Shown: piece by piece, positions 1 to 7,826 of the stretch | How positions within the stretch are numbered: the first letter of the stretch is position 1 | Layout: every line of letters begins with the position of its first letter | Assembly: GCA_017628235.1 (NCBI GenBank) | Contig: JAGBZM010000030.1 | Location: 1-37,833 of the forward strand | Reading direction: 5' to 3' | DNA length: 37,833 nucleotides | From: Lentisphaeria bacterium | GTDB lineage: Bacteria > Verrucomicrobiota > Lentisphaeria > Victivallales > Victivallaceae | Made by a program: the position numbers and the translations under genes | The notes under the pieces: model-generated | The model's database searches: none | What the model was told of the DNA's origin: nothing | The model's input: the letters and a program-made list of their open reading frames with translations, nothing else

Positions 1-161
1 GCTGCTCAGTCATAATATAGCATACTTCTTAAACTCTACAAGCCCCAACCCAGTTACGCCATTGCCACATTTTTACCACAATATAGCATACTTCTTAAAC
101 TCTACAAGCCCCAACAAGGCTATGGCAGCTTTCCTGCGTACAGCAATATAGCATACTTCTT
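1..161 (-). CRISPR. Terminal part of a CRISPR array, probably type II-C
   Basis: Two complete identical 36-bp repeats lie at 14-49 and 80-115. On the plus strand each starts AATATAGCATACTTCTTAAA and ends CTACAAGCCCCAAC. Spacers are at 50-79 (30 bp) and 116-144 (29 bp). A third repeat at 145-161 matches the first 17 bp exactly and then stops. Bases 1-13 are the end of another spacer, so the array continues to the left of the window. Read on the minus strand the repeat begins GTTGGGGC and ends ATGCTATATT. The overall form (36-bp repeat, about 30-bp spacers, GTTG start, TGCTA near the end) resembles Neisseria/Campylobacter type II-C repeats, where the repeat end contains an extended -10 promoter (TGnTATAAT-like). 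The type call and strand are inference, since no cas gene or tracrRNA is visible here. Confidence 0.85.
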
Positions 162-418
162 TCGGCAGTTGTTAAATAAAACGTAACAACTGAATTTTCT
201 TGTAACTCCTTGTCCTCTAATACATTGGATGTGTGAGTCGATATATTTGCCTTGGAAGTGGCAAAAAGTTCAGCAAGCTGATTCTGATTGAGCCAGACAC
301 TGCCGTCCTTTGCCAGCAAAGAGATATTCGCCTTGCCATCAGCGGTTGAATAAATGATGATTTCTTCTGAACTATTGTCTTTCTGAAAATCATCAATACC
401 GGTTTTCTGGGATGACTT
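162..418 (-). pseudogene. rhuM family fragment, broken at both ends
   Basis: Reading minus from 418, the frame contains IIIYSTADGKANIS, then VWLNQNQLAELFATSK, then ANISTHTSNVLEDKELQENS and VVTFYLTTAE. This is the N-terminal signature of the RhuM (virulence RhuM / Fic-DOC-associated) family. Function in this family is poorly known; members are common on mobile and defence-related islands. Family proteins run well over 100 residues past this point, but here homology ends exactly where the truncated CRISPR repeat begins (161/162), and the frame then reads through repeat and spacer. The 5' end is also damaged. No ATG is in frame, but an ATG at 391-393 overlaps the stop of the upstream glyoxalase gene, and adding one T to the following TTTT run would restore the frame. 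Alternatively a TTG at 317-319 could start a short product. Best read as a remnant. Confidence 0.75.
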
Positions 419-767
419 CTAACCAATAGTTATCTGGGTCGGTCACGAAGTAAATTCCCATTTCGGGGTTTTCGTAACAAATAATGCCCATTTCGGCGTG
501 GCGTTTGTGGGCTCCTTCGTAATCATCGACTTTGAAAGCCAAATGAAATTCGTTGTCGCCGAGATCGTAGGGTCGATCCATTTCCCGCAGCCAAGTAAGT
601 TCCAACTGATGACTGCTGTTGCCGTCTTCAAGGTAAACGATGATGAAGCTGCCGTCTTTGGCATTGATGCGGCGGACTTCGTGCATATCAAAGGCATCCT
701 GATAAAATTTGATGCTCTTGTCAAGATCAAAAACGTTCAGATTGTTATGGACCATGCGGAATTTCAT
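393..767 (-). CDS. VOC-fold glyoxalase I-like protein (lactoylglutathione lyase family)
   Basis: A 124-residue single-domain protein of the vicinal oxygen chelate superfamily. Two beta-alpha-beta-beta-beta modules are visible. The expected metal ligands are present: His7 (MVHNNL), Glu56 (QLELTW), His75 (EFHLAF) and Glu117 (WLEVIP). These match the His/Glu/His/Glu set of Ni/Co-type glyoxalase I, so isomerisation of the hemithioacetal of methylglyoxal is the likely reaction, in the cytoplasm. The thiol cofactor cannot be told from sequence. The start at 767 has a clear AGGAGA site. The gene lies 27 bp downstream of mutS on the same strand and may share its transcript. Its stop codon overlaps the ATG of the rhuM remnant (TGATG). 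Related dioxygenases of the same fold are an alternative, but the four-ligand pattern and length favour glyoxalase I. Confidence 0.85.
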   Translation of the reverse strand: MKFRMVHNNLNVFDLDKSIKFYQDAFDMHEVRRINAKDGSFIIVYLEDGNSSHQLELTWLREMDRPYDLGDNEFHLAFKVDDYEGAHKRHAEMGIICYENPEMGIYFVTDPDNYWLEVIPENRY

Positions 768-794
768 AATTTCATCTCCTTGTAAACAAAGTTA

Positions 795-3332
795 TTACAG
801 CAGTTCCAGCTGGATGATGTCGTTGTCTTCAGTGTTATCTTCGCTGTTCCGGCGGCGGTTGCGTACTGCGCGGCGGGGAATGGCTGAAATCGCTTCTTTC
901 GGAGTGGAGGAATTTTTTTCCAGCAGTTCCAGAATCGTGCCTGCCCGTTCCAGCACCGCTTCCGGTACTCCGGCCAGCCGCGCCACATGTATACCGTAAC
1001 TGCGGTCGGCCGGCCCGGGAACGATCATCCGCAAAAATATCACTTCATCCCCGTATTCCCGGACTGCCACATTGAAGTTGTTTACTCCCCGCCGGGTTTG
1101 TGCCAGTGCAGTAAGTTCATGGTAATGGGTGGCAAACAATGTCCGGCAATGGCACTGATCGTGGAGAAATTCCGCAATCGACCACGCCAGTGACAGCCCG
1201 TCAAAAGTACTGGTTCCGCGCCCGACTTCATCGAGGATCACCAGACTTTTTCCGGTGGCGTGGCGCAGAATATTGGCAGTTTCGACCATTTCGACCATAA
1301 AGGTACTCTGTCCCCGGGAAAGGTCATCCGCTGCCCCGATCCGGGTGAATATCCGGTCTATCAAACCCAGTTCCATACTGCCGGCGGGAACAAAGGAACC
1401 GGCCTGCGCCATGATGACCAGCAGTGCAGTCTGCCGGATATAAGTGGATTTCCCGGCCATATTCGGACCGGTGATCAGCATCATGCGCCGCTGGTCGCAG
1501 TCCATGATCGTATCATTGGGAACGAACGAGTTGTTTCCCATTGTATCATCCAGCACCGGATGGCGTCCTTCGCGGATATCGAGCCGGTCATCATCAAAAA
1601 TCGCCGGACGGCAATAGTTGTGGATTCTGGCGGCTTCGGCAAATCCGGCGATGGCATCCAATTCGGCCAGAGCTTCAGCACTGCGCTGGATACAGGTGGT
1701 CCTGGCGGTGGCCTGCTGGCGCAAATTATCAAAGATCTTCTGTTCCAGTGCGCGGGATTTCTCCTCTGCACCGAGGATGCGGCTTTCCAATTCTTTAAGT
1801 TCCGGGGTGATGAAGCGTTCAGCATTGACCAGAGTCTGTTTACGCATATAATCATCCGGCACCAGTGCCAGATTGGATTTGCTCACTTCGATATAGTAGC
1901 CGAAAACGTTATTGAATTTCACTTTAAGCGATTTGATCCCGGTCCGTTCTATCTCCCGCTGCTGGATGGAACTCAACCACGATTTCCCGTCGGAAGCCGC
2001 TGAACGCAGTTCATCGAGTTCCGGGGAATAACCGTTGCGGATGACTCCTCCGTCATTGATCGAAGCGGGTAATTCATCGGCCAGAGCAGCGGTCAATTGG
2101 GCGGTCAATTCAGTAAAGTCGCCGATTTGTGCCGTTCTTTCGGCAAACAATGGGGCGTAGAGGCTTTCCAACAGTACTTTGATCGCCGGCAGTGATTCCA
2201 GCGAACTGCCCAGATTCTGCAGATCGCGCGGAGTGGCGATGCCGACATTCAGTCTGCCGACGATCCTTTCGAGATCTTTGACCACCCGCAGAGATTCGCG
2301 GAATTCAGCCAGAGCCAACGGATCGACCACAAAATTTTCCACTGCATCCAGCCGCCGGACGATGGCATCGTGATCCCGCAGCGGACGGACAAGGAAACTG
2401 CGTAATTTTCTGCCCCCCATCGGAGTTACTGACTTATCCAGCACCCCCAGCAGTGAACCGCGCCGGGAATTTTCAAAGAGTGAACCGGTTATTTCCAGAT
2501 TACGCAGGGTTATCGGATCGAGTTCCAGAGTGTCGGAAAGGTTGCGGAATTGCAGCAGCGTGACGTGACCGGCTTCATGCCGGAGATTTTCGGAAGCATA
2601 ACGCAGTACCGCCGCCGCTGCCGCCGCTGCCGCATCTTTGTTCCGCAGCCCGAAGCCGTCGAGTGTACTGCATTTGAAGTGGCTGCACAGAAATTCATAA
2701 CCGTCGCGGCTGTCGAAAAAGTATTCATCCTGTTGGCTCCACAGCGGCATTTTGTCTCCGGCCGGAAATTCCCCGGAAGCCTGCAGCAATTCGTGGATAG
2801 TGCCGGTCAGCAGCACCTCTCTTATCCCCATGCGGCGGATCTCAGAGGCCAGAAATTCCACATTGCCGACTTCACAGACGGAAAATTCCCCGGTACTGAC
2901 ATCCAGGGCAGCGAGGAAAAACTGCTCATTCTTATCCATCGTCACCGCGCCGAGGAAGTTGTTGCCGTCATCATTGAGCAGGGCATTATCGATCATGGTT
3001 CCCGGGGTGATGATCCGGGTGATCTGACGTTTGACAATGCCTTTGGTGACCAGTTTGGGATCTTCAACCTGTTCAGCGATAGCAACTTTTAATCCGGCAG
3101 CAATCAGCCGGGGCAGATAACTGTCCAGCGCATGATAGGGAAAACCGCACATGGGGGTACCCTGCCGCTTGGTCAGAGTCAGATCCAGAGCCTGACTGAC
3201 GATTTCGGCATCTTCAAAAAATTCTTCATAAAAGTCGCCCAACCGGAAGAGCAGAACCGCATCTGCCGGAATTTGAGCTTTGGCATCCCGATACTGGATC
3301 ATCATGGGAGTAAGTTTGCCGGATTCAGCCAT
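795..3332 (-). CDS. mutS: DNA mismatch repair protein MutS
   Basis: 845 residues, the usual MutS length. MutS binds mispaired bases and, with MutL, starts strand-specific repair. The mismatch-reading Phe-x-Glu motif is at residues 34-36 (GDFYEEF). The connector, lever and clamp regions follow. The ATPase has its Walker A at 622-630 (GPNMAGKST) and Walker B/D-loop around 696-712 (LVILDEVGRGTSTFDG). The C-terminal dimerisation region ends in a polar tail. A run of eight Ala codons (residues 234-241, DNA about 2609-2632) is encoded by GCC/GCT-type triplets and is not typical of the family. The ATG lies 3 bp after the folB stop and its GGAGGT site overlaps the end of folB, so the two are probably translationally coupled. 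No mutL is in the window. Confidence 0.98.
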   Translation of the reverse strand: MAESGKLTPMMIQYRDAKAQIPADAVLLFRLGDFYEEFFEDAEIVSQALDLTLTKRQGTPMCGFPYHALDSYLPRLIAAGLKVAIAEQVEDPKLVTKGIVKRQITRIITPGTMIDNALLNDDGNNFLGAVTMDKNEQFFLAALDVSTGEFSVCEVGNVEFLASEIRRMGIREVLLTGTIHELLQASGEFPAGDKMPLWSQQDEYFFDSRDGYEFLCSHFKCSTLDGFGLRNKDAAAAAAAAVLRYASENLRHEAGHVTLLQFRNLSDTLELDPITLRNLEITGSLFENSRRGSLLGVLDKSVTPMGGRKLRSFLVRPLRDHDAIVRRLDAVENFVVDPLALAEFRESLRVVKDLERIVGRLNVGIATPRDLQNLGSSLESLPAIKVLLESLYAPLFAERTAQIGDFTELTAQLTAALADELPASINDGGVIRNGYSPELDELRSAASDGKSWLSSIQQREIERTGIKSLKVKFNNVFGYYIEVSKSNLALVPDDYMRKQTLVNAERFITPELKELESRILGAEEKSRALEQKIFDNLRQQATARTTCIQRSAEALAELDAIAGFAEAARIHNYCRPAIFDDDRLDIREGRHPVLDDTMGNNSFVPNDTIMDCDQRRMMLITGPNMAGKSTYIRQTALLVIMAQAGSFVPAGSMELGLIDRIFTRIGAADDLSRGQSTFMVEMVETANILRHATGKSLVILDEVGRGTSTFDGLSLAWSIAEFLHDQCHCRTLFATHYHELTALAQTRRGVNNFNVAVREYGDEVIFLRMIVPGPADRSYGIHVARLAGVPEAVLERAGTILELLEKNSSTPKEAISAIPRRAVRNRRRNSEDNTEDNDIIQLELL

Positions 3333-3335
3333 AAC

Positions 3336-3695
3336 TCATACCTCCCCGCGCAGATATTCATCGGTAAAAGAGATCATGCCCCCGAAAGCAGAGGCTGCCG
3401 GTTTGGTGATGGTCACTTGCGCCCGGGTGACTTGCGGGAAGCTCAATATCTCCCGGCCGATGGCTCCGGCCAGAGCTTCCAGCAGGGCAAACGAGGAGTT
3501 TTCCACCAGTTGTGCCACGCGTTTTTCCACTGCGGAATAATCCACTGACAAATTCAAATCATCACTTGATGCTGCCGCTTGAGCATCGTAATCAAACTCC
3601 AGATCGACAATCAACTGCTGCCGGCGAATCCTCTCCTCCGGCAGTGTGCCGATAACAGCATTGAAATGCAGCAGATTTATTTTGACTTTTCCCAT
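3336..3695 (-). CDS. folB: Dihydroneopterin aldolase
   Basis: A 119-residue protein of the FolB family, which cleaves 7,8-dihydroneopterin to 6-hydroxymethyl-dihydropterin and glycolaldehyde in folate synthesis. The family pattern is visible: Glu20/Glu21 in GTLPEERIRRQ, the SDDLNLSVDYSAV segment with catalytic Tyr53, the C-terminal substrate/catalytic Lys98 in VTITKPAA, and an overall length near 120 residues. It is the first gene of a folB-mutS-(glyoxalase) run and has a near-consensus promoter about 40 bp upstream. Related DHNTP aldolase/epimerase activity is possible in this family, but no queD- or folX-like context supports that here. No other folate genes are in the window. Confidence 0.92.
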   Translation of the reverse strand: MGKVKINLLHFNAVIGTLPEERIRRQQLIVDLEFDYDAQAAASSDDLNLSVDYSAVEKRVAQLVENSSFALLEALAGAIGREILSFPQVTRAQVTITKPAASAFGGMISFTDEYLRGEV

Positions 3696-3733
3696 AAAAT
3701 GATATCCTGAACCATATAAAACACCGGAATATA

Positions 3734-3762
3734 AATATAGTACGGCAAAGTTGTTTTGTCAA
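3734..3762 (-). promoter_or_regulatory. Sigma-70-type promoter for folB-mutS
   Basis: On the minus strand TTGACA (3757-3762) and TATATT (3734-3739) are separated by exactly 17 bp, in the gap between rmuC and folB. This is the best consensus match in the window and points toward folB, with transcription expected to begin near 3727, about 30 bp before the start codon. Confidence 0.7.
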
Positions 3763-3814
3763 GAGCCATTCCGGGGTCCGGTACCGGAAAATCATATCAC
3801 TGCGGCGGGAAAGT

Positions 3815-5164
3815 TCAATTTTCCTCGATCAATGCAGCGGCCTGTTCTCCGGGCAGTTCCTGCACAGTCCGCAACCGGCGTTCCAGAGCGCGGGAACGGG
3901 TACCGATCTTTTCCATATGATTGACGACGGCTTCCAGACTTTTGCGTGTGGCATCCATTTCATTACCGAATTTATTGAATTCAGTTTTGACTGCGCCGAG
4001 GATCTGCCAGACTTCGTTGGAACGTTTTTCGATGGCCAGCGTTTTAAAGCCCATTTGCAGTGAATTGAGAAATGCCACTAAATTGGAAGGGCCGACGACA
4101 GATATCTGCAGATCGTTCTGCAGTTTTTCAAAGAGTCCGGGAATCCGGAGAATTTCGGCGTAGATCCCTTCACTTGGTACGAACATCAGTGCAAAGGCGG
4201 TGGTGTTGGGCGGATAAATGTACTTGTCCCGGATATCCGAAGCACTTTTTCTGACGGTACGGGCAAAGGCTTCCTGCGCCTTTTTCACCTCCGGCGACAT
4301 CCGGGAAAATTCCTCGTAACACTCCGTCAGCCGCTGGTAGTCCTCCACCGGAAATTTGCTGTCGATGGGCAGGTAGACCGGCATATCATCCCGCTGTCCG
4401 GGCAGTTTGATGGCGAATTCCACGATCTCCGTACTGTTGGGGACGGTGGCGATATTGGCACAATACTGATCCGGCACGAGATACTGCTCAAGAATGGCCG
4501 AAAGCTGGATCTCACCGATATTGCCTCTGGTTTTGACGTTGGTCAGGACTTTTTTCAAATCACCGACTCCGGTGGCCAGACTTTGCATTTCGCCCAGACC
4601 CTTGTGGACCTCTTCCAGTCTTTCGCTGATGAGTTTGAATGAGTCGTTGAAGTGTTTTTCCATCGAAGTCTGCAATTTTTCATCGACGGTTTTTTTCATC
4701 TCTTCAAGCTTATTGCGGTTCTCATCCTGAATATTTTTCAATTTTTCATCCAGCAGTTCCCGGTTGCGGGCGAGCTGATTGCCGGTGGATTCCTCGAAAA
4801 AACGGATCTTCTCATCAAGGGTTTTGGTCAACTCTGCGGCTTTTTTATCGCTGCGGTCGCCGTAATTGAGCAGAGCTTCCGCCAGTTTGGCGGCACTGGC
4901 TTCATCGGCCTGCCGCACCGCTTCGCGGAATTCCTGCAGAAAGCGCATGAATTCACCGAAAGAATTTTTCATCATCTCCTGCTGCATATTGAAATTGTGC
5001 TGCAATTCCATGCGGTTGCGGGAGAAGTTGTCATTCAATTCGCTGCGGTTGGCAGCCAGACCGCTTTCACATATTTGCGCTGTCCGGTCGCCGGTTTTGC
5101 GAAAGAGCAGCAGCAACAGCAAAATCAGACAGGCTGCCAGCAATCCCAGTAATATCCACTGCAT
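3815..5164 (-). CDS. rmuC: RmuC-family DNA recombination-limiting protein
   Basis: 449 residues. An N-terminal membrane anchor (about residues 3-21) is followed by a long coiled coil to about residue 195 rich in Glu/Lys/Leu. The RmuC nuclease-like domain follows, with GNIGEIQLSAIL at 214-225 and VYLPIDSKFP at 263-272; Glu218 with Asp268 and Lys270 resembles a PD-(D/E)XK core. The E. coli protein lowers the rate of inverted-repeat recombination; a membrane-tethered nuclease role is the usual proposal. It follows gltA by 26 bp and has a GGAG site 8 bp before the ATG, so it is probably the last gene of the esterase-gltA-rmuC transcript. Confidence 0.95.
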   Translation of the reverse strand: MQWILLGLLAACLILLLLLLFRKTGDRTAQICESGLAANRSELNDNFSRNRMELQHNFNMQQEMMKNSFGEFMRFLQEFREAVRQADEASAAKLAEALLNYGDRSDKKAAELTKTLDEKIRFFEESTGNQLARNRELLDEKLKNIQDENRNKLEEMKKTVDEKLQTSMEKHFNDSFKLISERLEEVHKGLGEMQSLATGVGDLKKVLTNVKTRGNIGEIQLSAILEQYLVPDQYCANIATVPNSTEIVEFAIKLPGQRDDMPVYLPIDSKFPVEDYQRLTECYEEFSRMSPEVKKAQEAFARTVRKSASDIRDKYIYPPNTTAFALMFVPSEGIYAEILRIPGLFEKLQNDLQISVVGPSNLVAFLNSLQMGFKTLAIEKRSNEVWQILGAVKTEFNKFGNEMDATRKSLEAVVNHMEKIGTRSRALERRLRTVQELPGEQAAALIEEN

Positions 5165-5190
5165 GATCTCACTCCGGAAATATCTGCCGG

Positions 5191-6510
5191 TCAGATCAGC
5201 AGGGCCGGCGGTGCGAAGTTCTCCACTTCATCACCGACTTCGGAAACGGTTCTGCCGGTATAAATCTGCCGGGGCCGGACGATTTTGGTCGAATCTCCGA
5301 TCATCTCCCGCCAGTGGGCCACCCATCCGGGCAGACGCGCCAGCGCAAACATCACCGTGAACATATTTTCCGGAATCCCCATTGCGCGGTAGAGTATGCC
5401 GGTGTAGAAGTCCACATTGGGATAAAGACCGCGTTCGACAAAGTAGCTGTCCTGCCGGGTGATCTCTTCGATCCGGTGAGCGATCTCCAGCAGCGGGTCA
5501 TCGATACCGGCATGCGCCAGGAATTTTTCACATTCCTGCCGGACGATCTCAGCACGCGGATCATAAGTTTTGTAGACCCGGTGGCCGAAACCCATCAGTC
5601 GGAAATTATCATTTTTGTCTTTGGCTCTTTCGATGAATTTCATCACATTGCCGTCGGCCTGGATCATCCGCAACTGTTCGATGACCGCCTGATTTGCTCC
5701 GCCGTGAAGCGGACCGGAAAGGGCGGAAACACCGGCGGCGATGGTGGAATACAAGTTGGCCTGGGCACTGCCGATGGCCCGGACGGCGGTGGTCGAACAA
5801 TTCTGCTCATGGTCGGCATGGATGATGAAAAGCACATTGAGCAATCTGACCGCTTCCGGACTGATGTGGTAGGGTTTGACCGGAGAATCGAACATCATAT
5901 TCAGAAAGTTGGCACAATAGGAAAGATCGTGCCGGGGATAAACGATCGGTTCACCGATGGATTTTTTATAGGCGAATGCGGCGATGGTGCGGACAATGGA
6001 GATTACCCGCGCGCAGGATCTTTCGATATTGCGGGCGGTGGTGGTCACATCCACTGTCGGATAGAATGCGGCCATCGCATTGACCATCGTTGACAGAATG
6101 TGCATCGGATGCGCTCCTTTGGGGAAGTGGTCGAAAAAGTGACGCATATCCTCGTGGAGAAGCGAGTTGTAGTTGAGCAGCTGCGAAAAGTCACTGCGTT
6201 CACTTTCGGTGGGCAGAGTACCGTGAACCAGCAGATAGGCCACATCGACAAACGATACTTTAGCCGCCAATTCGGTGATCGGGATGCCCCGGTAGCGGAG
6301 AATACCTTTTTCCCCGTCGATAAAGGTGATCTGACTGCAGCAGCTGGCAGTGTTGGCAAATCCCGGATCGAGAGTCACCAGTCCGGTGCTTTTGCGCAAA
6401 GCGGAAATATCCACCGCTTTTTCATTTTCCGTACCGCTGATTATCGGTAAAACGACCTCTTTATCTTCAAACTTCAGGATCGCTTCAATTGTTTTTTTCG
6501 CTTTTATCAT
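5191..6510 (-). CDS. gltA: Citrate synthase (hexameric bacterial type)
   Basis: 439 residues from the ATG at 6510. Catalyses oxaloacetate plus acetyl-CoA to citrate, the entry step of the TCA cycle. The three catalytic residues known from the E. coli enzyme (His264, His305, Asp362) correspond to His269 (SGPLHGGAN), His310 (GFGHRVYKTYDPRA) and Asp367 (NVDFYTGILY); the oxaloacetate-binding HADHEQNCST segment is at 231-240. Length and the extra N-terminal domain fit the type II, NADH-regulated form. The frame is open 29 codons further upstream but that would run into the esterase gene, and the conserved N-terminus begins at 6510. Just upstream, 6517-6530 is a 14-bp palindrome (ACAAAACCTTTTGT) that contains the only AAGG-like ribosome site, so it could affect translation. 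Confidence 0.97.
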   Translation of the reverse strand: MIKAKKTIEAILKFEDKEVVLPIISGTENEKAVDISALRKSTGLVTLDPGFANTASCCSQITFIDGEKGILRYRGIPITELAAKVSFVDVAYLLVHGTLPTESERSDFSQLLNYNSLLHEDMRHFFDHFPKGAHPMHILSTMVNAMAAFYPTVDVTTTARNIERSCARVISIVRTIAAFAYKKSIGEPIVYPRHDLSYCANFLNMMFDSPVKPYHISPEAVRLLNVLFIIHADHEQNCSTTAVRAIGSAQANLYSTIAAGVSALSGPLHGGANQAVIEQLRMIQADGNVMKFIERAKDKNDNFRLMGFGHRVYKTYDPRAEIVRQECEKFLAHAGIDDPLLEIAHRIEEITRQDSYFVERGLYPNVDFYTGILYRAMGIPENMFTVMFALARLPGWVAHWREMIGDSTKIVRPRQIYTGRTVSEVGDEVENFAPPALLI

Positions 6511-6539
6511 CTTTATACAAAACCTTTTGTCAGGATAAA

Positions 6540-7343
6540 TTATGCTTTGGTGAATCCGGCGGATGTTTCCAGGAACCGGGCCGCAAGAGTTGTCCACTGC
6601 TTGACATCCGGCATTCCCAGTCCCAGACCGCGACCATGCGGCCCGTGCGGGAATACGTGCAGTTCACAGGTGTTGCCGCACTTCCACATCTCTTCAGCAA
6701 AAGAGACGCTGTTGCGGACGGGAACTCCGTTATCTTCGGCAGTGTGCCAGAGGAAAGCCGGCGGAGTATTTTTATCGACCAGCCGCTGCATATTGGCTTT
6801 GGCGATCTCTTCTTTCCCGGCATTTTCTCCGAAAAGATAAAGCCCGCTGCCCCGGTGACCGAAATCATCAGTAAGTGAAATCACCGGATAGCAGAGGATC
6901 ATCGCATCGGCTTTGCCGGAGAAACTGTCCGCTTTGTCCCCTTCGTCGGCGTTGATCTCATCAGCCAGCATCGTGCCGGAAGCCGCCAGATGTCCGCCGG
7001 CGGAAAATCCCAGCACCGCCAGCTTGTCCAGACGCCATTGTGCCGCGTGGGAACGGATGAGTTTCACCGCCCGGATCAGATCACGCTGGGGGGCAGGATA
7101 ACGGTATGGCGAAACCCGGTATTGCAGGACAAAGGCATGGTAACCGAGAGCATTGAATGCTTCTGCCACCGGATTGCCTTCGTGAAAAGCGCGGTGGGAA
7201 TAACCGCCGCCGGGCAGGATGAGTACACCGCCGAGCGGGGCACTTGCACCGCCGAGCAGAAAAGTGTCGATAAAGGGCTGAAAAGTTTCGGCCGGATTGC
7301 CGCCGGGGGCTTTTTCCGGGTGGTTACGTAATTCAATTCTCAT
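6540..7343 (-). CDS. Alpha/beta-hydrolase esterase (acetyl-xylan esterase-like)
   Basis: 267 residues from the ATG at 7343. The oxyanion-hole loop LPGGGYSHRA, the nucleophile elbow GFSAGG (Ser), a likely acid in EDNGVPV and the final His in PHGPHGRG are all present, giving a complete Ser-Asp-His triad. The family (BD-FAE / CE10-like, xylan and lipase-like esterases) typically removes acetyl or other acyl groups from small esters or sugars. No signal peptide is seen from this start, so it would act in the cytoplasm. The frame stays open 48 codons upstream, but an AGGT site and the start of family homology support 7343. The gene precedes gltA by 29 bp, a pairing with no obvious metabolic reason. 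Confidence 0.85.
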   Translation of the reverse strand: MRIELRNHPEKAPGGNPAETFQPFIDTFLLGGASAPLGGVLILPGGGYSHRAFHEGNPVAEAFNALGYHAFVLQYRVSPYRYPAPQRDLIRAVKLIRSHAAQWRLDKLAVLGFSAGGHLAASGTMLADEINADEGDKADSFSGKADAMILCYPVISLTDDFGHRGSGLYLFGENAGKEEIAKANMQRLVDKNTPPAFLWHTAEDNGVPVRNSVSFAEEMWKCGNTCELHVFPHGPHGRGLGLGMPDVKQWTTLAARFLETSAGFTKA

Positions 7344-7481
7344 AAAAATACCTGTAAAGTCCGTTGTTGTTAATACTATACGCGTTATTAATGTAGCACA
7401 TGAAACGTGATTTTTCCATCCCGGAAGTGCAAAAGGTGTAATATTCTCTGTGAAGTTGTTGCCGGATGGCGCGCAGAGGGA

Positions 7482-7510
7482 TTGCATTTCTTGCTTTCCA
7501 GAGTTATATT
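7482..7510 (+). promoter_or_regulatory. Promoter for the hisE-led gene run
   Basis: TTGCAT (7482-7487) and TATATT (7505-7510) are spaced 17 bp apart in the divergent gap between the esterase and hisE. Transcription would begin near 7517, leaving a leader of about 45 nt before hisE with an AGGAAA ribosome site. It is the only good promoter seen ahead of the thirteen plus-strand genes. Confidence 0.6.
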
Positions 7511-7562
7511 ATAAATATGGAAGTGTGAATTTTCAGTCAGAAAAATCAGGAAATAACGGAAA

Positions 7563-7826
7563 ATGAAAACATTTGAAGCACTCTTTGCCGAGCTGAAAGC
7601 CAAAGCCGCTGCCGGTGATCCGGATTCCGGAACCGTGAAAGAACTGGCTAAAGGAACTCATTTCATCGGTAAAAAAATCGTCGAGGAAGCCGGGGAAACC
7701 TGGATCGCTGCCGAATATGAAGGACAGGATCGTACCGCCGAGGAGATCAGTCAACTGATTTACCACCTGCAGGTGATGATGATTGACCGCAAACTGGAAC
7801 TTGAGGATATTTACAAGTACTTATGA
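7563..7826 (+). CDS. hisE: Phosphoribosyl-ATP diphosphatase
   Basis: An 87-residue all-helical MazG-like protein that hydrolyses PR-ATP to PR-AMP and diphosphate, the second step of histidine synthesis. The family core is visible: [16 protein letters not shown] with the metal-binding EExxE pattern, then the second helix [14 protein letters not shown]. It is a stand-alone HisE, not fused to HisI. The stop overlaps the hisG start by 4 bp (ATGA), so translation of the two is coupled. The rest of the his pathway is absent from the window. Confidence 0.93.
   Translation: MKTFEALFAELKAKAAAGDPDSGTVKELAKGTHFIGKKIVEEAGETWIAAEYEGQDRTAEEISQLIYHLQVMMIDRKLELEDIYKYL

Noticed and set aside
217..426. 69-codon minus-strand frame over the rhuM region
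   Set aside because: It begins at or near the possible old rhuM ATG but reads in the wrong frame after the T run; RhuM homology is in another frame.
1260..2003. Plus-strand open frame of 247 codons
   Set aside because: Antisense to mutS; no motif, start context or neighbour supports it.
5314..6093. Plus-strand open frame of 259 codons
   Set aside because: Antisense to gltA, whose active-site residues are all present.
6511..6597. 29-codon extension of citrate synthase
   Set aside because: It overlaps the esterase gene and is not part of the conserved family N-terminus.
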